Shown here piece by piece: positions 59,530 through 64,000 of a stretch of DNA of 64,000 nucleotides; the stretch's first letter is position 1, and each line of letters begins with the position of its first letter. Where the stretch lies: assembly GCF_002917925.1 (NCBI RefSeq), contig NZ_PPFE01000003.1, forward strand, positions 372,001 through 436,000. Reading direction: 5' to 3'. Both the position numbers and the translations under genes were made by a program. The notes under the pieces were generated by a model. That model was given only the letters and a program-made list of their open reading frames with translations, searched no databases and was not told where the DNA came from. The DNA is from Roseovarius confluentis (GTDB taxonomy: Bacteria > Pseudomonadota > Alphaproteobacteria > Rhodobacterales > Rhodobacteraceae).

Positions 59530-60558
59530 CTAAGGGCGGCGCAGTGTGTCGCCGTAGGTGAGCGTGGGCTCCAGCACGATCCGGGACGAGCCCGCGGCGC
59601 TGTCGGCGCCGGTGGCGCGGGCGACGATTAGTTCGGCGGCGCGGCGGCCGATCTCCTGGCGGCAGGAATCCATCGTCGCCAGCTCGCGCGGCAGGCCCTT
59701 GATCAGGTCGACGCCGTTGAAACCGGCAAGGCCCACCTGGCCGGGAATGTCGATGCCCTGCTCGGTCAGGTAGAGCAGGCCGCCCGCACCGATCAGGTCG
59801 TTGGAGTAGTAGATGAAGTCGAGATCCGGGCTGCGGGCCAGCACGTCGCGGGTCATCTCGCGGCCCTTCTTGAGCGCCGAGCCGCCGGAGTAGAACTCGC
59901 GGTCCTCGATTTCGATCCCGGCCTTTGCGAGGGTTTCGGTGAACCCTTCGAAGCGTTTTCGGGCGCGGTGATCCAGCGGCATCTTGGTGCCGAGAAAGGC
60001 GATGCGCCGATACCCGGCCTTGATGATCGCCTGTGCCATCTGCGACCCGGCGCGGCGGTGCGATATTCCGACCACGGAGTCGATCGCGGTGCCGTCTACA
60101 TCCATGATCTCGACGACCGGGATGCCAGAGGCGCGGAGCATGGCAAGCGCCGCGTCGGAATGCTCCATCCCTGCGATGATCACGCCCGAGGGGCGCCAGG
60201 AGAGCATTTCGTAGAGGACCTTTTCTTCTTTCTCCGGCCGGTAGCCGGTGACGCCGACGACGGGCTGAAGCTCGGTCTCGTCGAGCGCCTCGGAGATGCC
60301 TGTCATGACATCGGGGAAAACCATGTTGGACATCGAGGGGATGACGACCGCGACGAGGTTGACCCGCTGGCTGGCCAGTGCGCCGGCGATCTTGTTGGGG
60401 ACGTAGCCAAGGGCGCGCGCCGCTTCCAGCACGCGTTTCCGCGTGGTGTCCGAGACGTCGCCGCGATTGCGCAACACGCGGCTGACCGTCATTTCGGACA
60501 CGCCCGAAGCCTCGGACACGTCACGAAGCGTGAGCGGGCGGTTATCCTGTGATGTCAT
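59530..60558 (-). CDS. LacI-family transcriptional regulator
   Basis: 342 residues. The N-terminal HTH and hinge (LTLRDVSEASGVSEMTVSRVLRNRGDVSDTTRKRVLEAARALGYVPNKIAGALAS) and a type I periplasmic-binding-like effector domain (VVIPSMSNMVFPDVMTGISEAL...) are intact, close to the gluconate/GntR subgroup. The effector is probably a sugar acid, inferred from the dehydrogenase downstream. ATG 60558 is preferred because LTLRDV is close to the family start. Confidence 0.9.
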   Translation of the reverse strand: MTSQDNRPLTLRDVSEASGVSEMTVSRVLRNRGDVSDTTRKRVLEAARALGYVPNKIAGALASQRVNLVAVVIPSMSNMVFPDVMTGISEALDETELQPVVGVTGYRPEKEEKVLYEMLSWRPSGVIIAGMEHSDAALAMLRASGIPVVEIMDVDGTAIDSVVGISHRRAGSQMAQAIIKAGYRRIAFLGTKMPLDHRARKRFEGFTETLAKAGIEIEDREFYSGGSALKKGREMTRDVLARSPDLDFIYYSNDLIGAGGLLYLTEQGIDIPGQVGLAGFNGVDLIKGLPRELATMDSCRQEIGRRAAELIVARATGADSAAGSSRIVLEPTLTYGDTLRRP

Positions 60559-60627
60559 TGCGCGGGGCGTTCCTGTCAGGGGGTCCGACGATTCTAGCCG
60601 AATCGGCGTCACCCCTGCAAGCAGGGC

Positions 60628-61137
60628 TTACTCTGCATCCGGCGCCGGGGCGGGTTCTGCCTCATCCGCTTGCGGGGCAGTGTCGGGGACCGAGATAGGA
60701 TCGAAAGCCCCCACAGAGATATCGAGAAGGACCCAACGCCGACCTTCGCTGACCATCACCATGTCAAAGCTGAAATGCTGTGGTCGGGTCGGGAAGTACC
60801 CGGTGAGCCGCATCTGCTGACCCCCGGCGGAGACCTGGGCCTTTAGGATTTCGGGCTCGGTCACAAGGACCGGCAGCATGTCGAGACCAGCCTCGCGCAC
60901 CGGCGTGAAAAGCCCGGCAAGTCGGGTTGGATCGTTTGCGGCGGAAAACTCGGGCGCGGCGTAGTCTCTCAGCACCGTGTAATTGCCTGTCCAGTTGCCG
61001 TGGTTCACGGCCGTCATGATGTCCCGGATCAGCGCAACGGCGAAGCTGCGCTCCACCGTTTCCTGAGCTGCCGCATGCCCGGTCATGAGCACGACGGCGA
61101 AAAGCGCCGCAACGATCCGTTGCGACGCTCTTTTCAT
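60628..61137 (-). CDS. Small secreted protein, NTF2-like, after the autotransporter
   Basis: 169 residues. A signal peptide (about 1-23, ending GHAAAQ) leads to a domain whose pattern (LIRDIMTAVNHGNWTGNYTVLRDYAAPEFSA...QHFSFDMVMVSEGRRWVLLDISVG) fits an NTF2-like alpha+beta cone; the tail is Glu/Pro/Ala rich. The stop of the autotransporter is only 17 bp upstream, so they form an operon and it may be a periplasmic helper. Not recognised beyond the fold. Confidence 0.65.
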   Translation of the reverse strand: MKRASQRIVAALFAVVLMTGHAAAQETVERSFAVALIRDIMTAVNHGNWTGNYTVLRDYAAPEFSAANDPTRLAGLFTPVREAGLDMLPVLVTEPEILKAQVSAGGQQMRLTGYFPTRPQHFSFDMVMVSEGRRWVLLDISVGAFDPISVPDTAPQADEAEPAPAPDAE

Positions 61138-61154
61138 GGCGAGACGTGTTGCCG

Positions 61155-63140
61155 TTACCAGGACCATGTCACCCCGACACGGCCACCGGTCTGGCTCCGG
61201 TCGAAACCGTGGGCGAGACCGGCGTCGAACTGCACGGTGTCGCTTGCGCGGAAGCCCATGTTGAGCGCCAAAGCGGTCTTGCCCTCGAAGGCGCCGACGC
61301 CCGTCGACAATGCGAAGGTCCGATCGCTGGGCACGTAAGGCGTATCGAGGGCCATCGCCATTGCGATACCTTCCTGGTTGCTTGAGATGCCACGCGCGTT
61401 CGACGCAATTCCCTGGGAGTTGGCCGCAATCGATCCTGCGTTGGCCTGTACCGCGCTGGTCAGAGCCGCCGTCGGCAGCGCCGAGTTGTCGACCGCAAGG
61501 TTGCCCGCCGCGTCCGTCGTCAGGTAGCCGACAACGGCGCCCTGCGCCGCGGTGCTGTCCGCCGAGTTGATGCCGGGCGCCGTATAGGTATTTTGCGCAT
61601 TGCCGAGAACGAACTGGTTCTCGTTGGTGGCCTGTGCACCGTCACCGATCGCGACCGAGTTGGTGGCCGTCGCCGTTGCGAGATTACCGAACGACAGAGA
61701 CCGCTCCCCGGACGCGACGGCACCTTCGCCGACTGCAGTGGACCGCACACCGCTCGCGCTGGCAAGATGGCCGAAGGCCTGGGCCCGCTCCGCCGTCGCC
61801 ATGGCCTGCCAACCCATCGCTGTGGCGCCGGGGCCGGTGGCGACAGTTTCACCGCCGACTGCGGTGGTGGAGGGGCCGGTGGCCTGCGAAGTGTCACCGA
61901 ATGCTATCGAGTCGATGCCGCTCGCTGTGGCCATGTTGCCGATGGCGGTGGCGTTGTCGGTCTGCGCGTCGGCGGCCTCGCCAATTGCGAGGCTGCGGAC
62001 GCCCTGCGCGGTCGCGAGATGACCGAAGGCCTGGGCGCGTTCCGCCGTTGCCTGGCTTTGCCAGCCAATCGCGGTCGCGCCTGGGCCGGTGGCGACGGAC
62101 TCGCCACCGACAGCGGTTGTCGAGGGGCCGGTGGCCTGTGACGTGTCGCCGAAGGCGATGGAGTCGATGCCGCTCGCTGTGGCCATGTTGCCGATGGCGG
62201 TGGCATTGTCAGTCTGTGCGTCGGCGGCCTCGCCAACCGCGAGGCTGCGGACGCCCTGCGCCGTTGCGAGATGCCCGAAGGCCTGGGCGCGTTCCGCCGT
62301 TGCCTGGCTTTGCCAGCCAATCGCGGTCGCGCCTGGGCCGGTGGCGACGGACTCGCCACCGACAGCGGTTGTCGAGGGGCCGGTGGCCTGTGACGTGTCG
62401 CCGAATGCAATCGAGTCGACGCCGTTCGCGGTGGCCTCGTTGCCGATGGCGGTGGCGTTGTCGGTCTGCGCGTCGGCGGCCTCGCCAATTGCGAGGCTGC
62501 GGACACCCTGCGCCGTTGCGAGATGCCCGAAGGCCTGGGCGCGTTCCGCCGTTGCCTGGCTTTGCCAGCCAATCGCGGTCGCGCCTGGGCCGGTGGCGAC
62601 GGTTTCGCCACCGACAGCGGTGGTCGAGGGGCCGGTGGCCTGTGACGTGTCGCCGAAGGCGATCGAGTCGACGCCGTTCGCGGTGGCCTCGTTGCCGATG
62701 GCGGTGGCGTTGTCGGTCTGCGCGTCGGCATTCTCGCCAACCGCTAGGCTGCGGACACCCTGCGCGGTCGCAAGATGCCCGAAGGCCTGGGCGCGTTCCG
62801 CCGTGGCCTGGCTTTGCCAGCCAATCGCGGTCGTGCCTGGGCCGGTGGCGACGGTCTCGCCGCCGACAGCGGTGGTCGAGGGGCCGGTCGCTGCGGCTTC
62901 GGACCCGATGGCGACACCGTCGGTCGACGTGGCATCGGTCACCGACTGGTCACCGATGGCGACCGAAAAGTCACCGTTCGAGGTGCTGTTCTCGCCGCAT
63001 TCGACGCTGTTGGTCCCGGCACCGGTGTTGCAGGGGGCAGTCCCGTCCGCCAAAGACGCGTGGCTGCCGGCGAGAACAAAAATGATTGCAGTGCCGCTGC
63101 GCAAAAGCGCACGACATGGCGGTTGTGTGATGGAAAACAT
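61155..63140 (-). CDS. YadA-like trimeric autotransporter adhesin with tandem repeats
   Basis: 661 residues from ATG 63140. A signal peptide (about 1-31, ending SHASLADG) precedes a head built of YadA-type 14-mers (pattern A-x-A-x-G-x-x-x-x-A). Five ~84-residue units are nearly identical (each with GPSTTAVGGE and ERAQAFGHLA). A short stalk (ANAGSIAANSQGIASNARGISSNQEGI) and the C-terminal YadA anchor ending in Trp (RVGVTWSW) follow. Probably surface-exposed and involved in adhesion or biofilm. ATG 63140 is preferred over the frame's earlier start at 63248, which has no signal peptide. Confidence 0.85.
   Translation of the reverse strand: MFSITQPPCRALLRSGTAIIFVLAGSHASLADGTAPCNTGAGTNSVECGENSTSNGDFSVAIGDQSVTDATSTDGVAIGSEAAATGPSTTAVGGETVATGPGTTAIGWQSQATAERAQAFGHLATAQGVRSLAVGENADAQTDNATAIGNEATANGVDSIAFGDTSQATGPSTTAVGGETVATGPGATAIGWQSQATAERAQAFGHLATAQGVRSLAIGEAADAQTDNATAIGNEATANGVDSIAFGDTSQATGPSTTAVGGESVATGPGATAIGWQSQATAERAQAFGHLATAQGVRSLAVGEAADAQTDNATAIGNMATASGIDSIAFGDTSQATGPSTTAVGGESVATGPGATAIGWQSQATAERAQAFGHLATAQGVRSLAIGEAADAQTDNATAIGNMATASGIDSIAFGDTSQATGPSTTAVGGETVATGPGATAMGWQAMATAERAQAFGHLASASGVRSTAVGEGAVASGERSLSFGNLATATATNSVAIGDGAQATNENQFVLGNAQNTYTAPGINSADSTAAQGAVVGYLTTDAAGNLAVDNSALPTAALTSAVQANAGSIAANSQGIASNARGISSNQEGIAMAMALDTPYVPSDRTFALSTGVGAFEGKTALALNMGFRASDTVQFDAGLAHGFDRSQTGGRVGVTWSW
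61631..62890 (-). repeat. Five tandem 252-bp in-frame repeats within the autotransporter gene
   Basis: The same landmark (GAGGGGCCGG or its near match) recurs at 61871, 62123, 62375, 62627 and 62879, exactly 252 bp apart. The units are nearly identical at DNA level, so recent expansion and recombination are likely. Confidence 0.85.
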
Positions 63141-63330
63141 GAGAACCTTACCTTGGTCAAACTGATTACTGTTCCGCAATACGCACGGACACCTAATGTT
63201 ATATCGAAAATGAGCGTCAGAACAAATAATTCTTACGTTTTTACTCATTTCCGCGTGCGCCGAAGCATGTCCAAAAGTGTGTCACCGCCATCGTGACACG
63301 TCCGCACGATTGGGCTAGGAATGTCCCAGC

Positions 63331-63407
63331 GGCCCCGTGGCTCAACTGGATAGAGCAGCCCCCTCCTAAGGGGCAGGTTGCAGGTTCGAATCCTGCCGGG
63401 GTCGCCA
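63331..63407 (+). tRNA. tRNA-Arg (anticodon CCT)
   Basis: 77 nt with encoded CCA. The acceptor stem GGCCCCG pairs with CGGGGTC, the D arm is GCTC/GAGC, the anticodon stem is GCCCC/GGGGC around loop CTCCTAA (anticodon CCT, reading AGG), and the T arm is GCAGG/CCTGC around TTCGAAT. The tRNA is intact. An integrase starts 78 bp after its 3' end, so the 3' part is probably the attachment site. Confidence 0.93.
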
Positions 63408-63485
63408 TAAATTCCTAAAAACCCCATTGAAACCAATGGAATAAGGTATTTTGTCGCCTCCAGGGCGTGACACAATGGGTGACAC

Positions 63486-64000
63486 ATGTCCGCAAAGTGG
63501 TTCAAATTCGGTGTTGTCGTGATAAAGATCAAGCACGTGGAGTGGCGTAAAGGGGTAGCGTACTATCGAAGGCGAGTTCCGCGTTCGGTGCAAAAGGCTT
63601 TTGGGAATAGCGGGTTGTTTTTCTCGTTGAAGACTAGTGACCCGAAGGAGGCGGCTCGTAGAGCACAAGCTGAGACCAATCGCCTAGACCGAGAGTGGTC
63701 TATTCTGAGGAGTAAGGATTACAAAGCCGCTGCAACACAGACCCAAGCGCTTGGAATACTGCGAAAGCATGATCTAAAGCCCGGTCAGTGGCACGAGTAC
63801 GATAGCTTGGGGCTCGAACCTGACAACTTTATGGGCGAGTTGCTAGCTCAATCTGCAGACGAGGAGAGACCTGCGGAAGGTATTATGAAGGAGAGGCTAC
63901 CTGCAGACCTTAGGCTAGCCGCAGACCTGTTCTATGCCGATCCACGGGAAGCCTTCCAGCTAATGGTTCCGACCTTCTCTGAGGTCGTTGAAAAGCATCT
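63486..64000 (+). CDS. Site-specific integrase, N-terminal part (runs off the window)
   Basis: From ATG 63486 (or GTG 63519): about 171 residues are visible. The start is followed by KIKHVEWRKGVAYYRRRVPR and SVQKAFG, then LKTSDPKEAARRAQAETNRLDREW, the DUF6538-like N-terminal domain of phage/island tyrosine recombinases. The catalytic domain lies beyond the window. Base composition drops compared with the rest of the window and codon use differs. Directly downstream of tRNA-Arg, it marks the left end of an acquired island or prophage. Confidence 0.82.
   Translation, partial: MSAKWFKFGVVVIKIKHVEWRKGVAYYRRRVPRSVQKAFGNSGLFFSLKTSDPKEAARRAQAETNRLDREWSILRSKDYKAAATQTQALGILRKHDLKPGQWHEYDSLGLEPDNFMGELLAQSADEERPAEGIMKERLPADLRLAADLFYADPREAFQLMVPTFSEVVEKH

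Noticed and set aside
61631-62890. Regular 252-bp repeats as a possible CRISPR array or minisatellite
   Set aside because: The period is in frame with and inside a signal-peptide-bearing trimeric autotransporter gene; units are coding.
63245-63532. Minus-strand ORF of 95 codons with GDPGRIRTCNLPLRRGLLYP
   Set aside because: It is the reverse complement of the tRNA-Arg gene, a well-known false ORF.

Overview
The window looks like chromosomal DNA of a GC-rich alphaproteobacterium of the order Rhodobacterales (Rhodobacteraceae/Roseobacteraceae, probably a marine roseobacter relative). The pointers are a Rhodobacter-type petABC operon, an rpoE-chrR pair facing the same five-gene operon as in Rhodobacter sphaeroides, a split F0 operon with paired b'/b subunits, a MipZ division ATPase, and many genes coupled by ATGA overlaps. 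All identifications are from reading protein motifs; no database search was run. No photosynthesis genes, plasmid functions or CRISPR arrays were seen. Most of the window is core chromosome; only the last ~0.7 kb looks acquired.

Layout. 0-4.2 kb: start of an off-window gene, a DUF2946-like protein, an outer membrane beta-barrel, then petABC (cytochrome bc1). 4.3-12.7 kb: alkane hydroxylase AlkB, MutY, a DUF721 protein with a DsbA-like oxidoreductase and a class III CoA-transferase, lpxK with a divergent KdtA-like transferase, a glutamine amidotransferase and a DUF4242 protein. 12.7-14.5 kb: a glutathione transferase diverging from a LysR regulator. 14.5-20.6 kb: the singlet-oxygen response locus, with rpoE-chrR on the minus strand and a tightly coupled operon (flavin amine oxidase, DUF1365, MFS, DUF3833, SDR) on the plus strand; matching sigma-E-like promoters lie back to back between them. 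20.6-25.3 kb: DUF3775, a small barrel protein, two saccharopine-dehydrogenase-family genes, a GST and a histidine phosphatase.

25.4-39.6 kb is the most system-like region. A response regulator, a PAS hybrid histidine kinase and a 2-hydroxychromene-2-carboxylate isomerase-like gene diverge from an operon holding a long-chain-type acyl-CoA synthetase, all parts of a LivGHMKF-type ABC importer, a two-gene insert (zinc-ribbon and membrane micro-proteins) and a protein with two CxxC pairs. A protein made of two copies of an unassigned domain and a PaaK-like ligase follow. I read this as a candidate sense-import-CoA-activate module for a carboxylic acid, substrate unknown.

39.8-53.7 kb: GNAT, EamA exporter, 5-formyl-THF cyclo-ligase, a degenerate MBL protein and mipZ; then the minus-strand translation cluster ffh - three GNATs - aroQ - rpsP - small ORF - rimM - sulfotransferase-like - trmD - rplS - rpmE; then an AsmA-like protein and a YbaK-type deacylase. 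53.9-57.2 kb: atpI-B-E-F'-F and rpsO. 57.3-63.2 kb: a membrane-anchored RTX protein with an upstream CtrA box, a beta-hydroxyacid dehydrogenase with a LacI regulator, and a trimeric autotransporter with near-identical 252-bp repeats followed by a small secreted protein. 63.3-64 kb: tRNA-Arg(CCT) and, 78 bp beyond it, the start of a tyrosine-recombinase-type integrase in lower-GC DNA, the left end of an integrated island.

Two families of short dispersed intergenic repeats (a GTGGGT/ACCCAC hairpin ending CCCTACG, and a GAGTATTT-core element) recur along the window, and two tandem-palindrome elements interrupt gene clusters.
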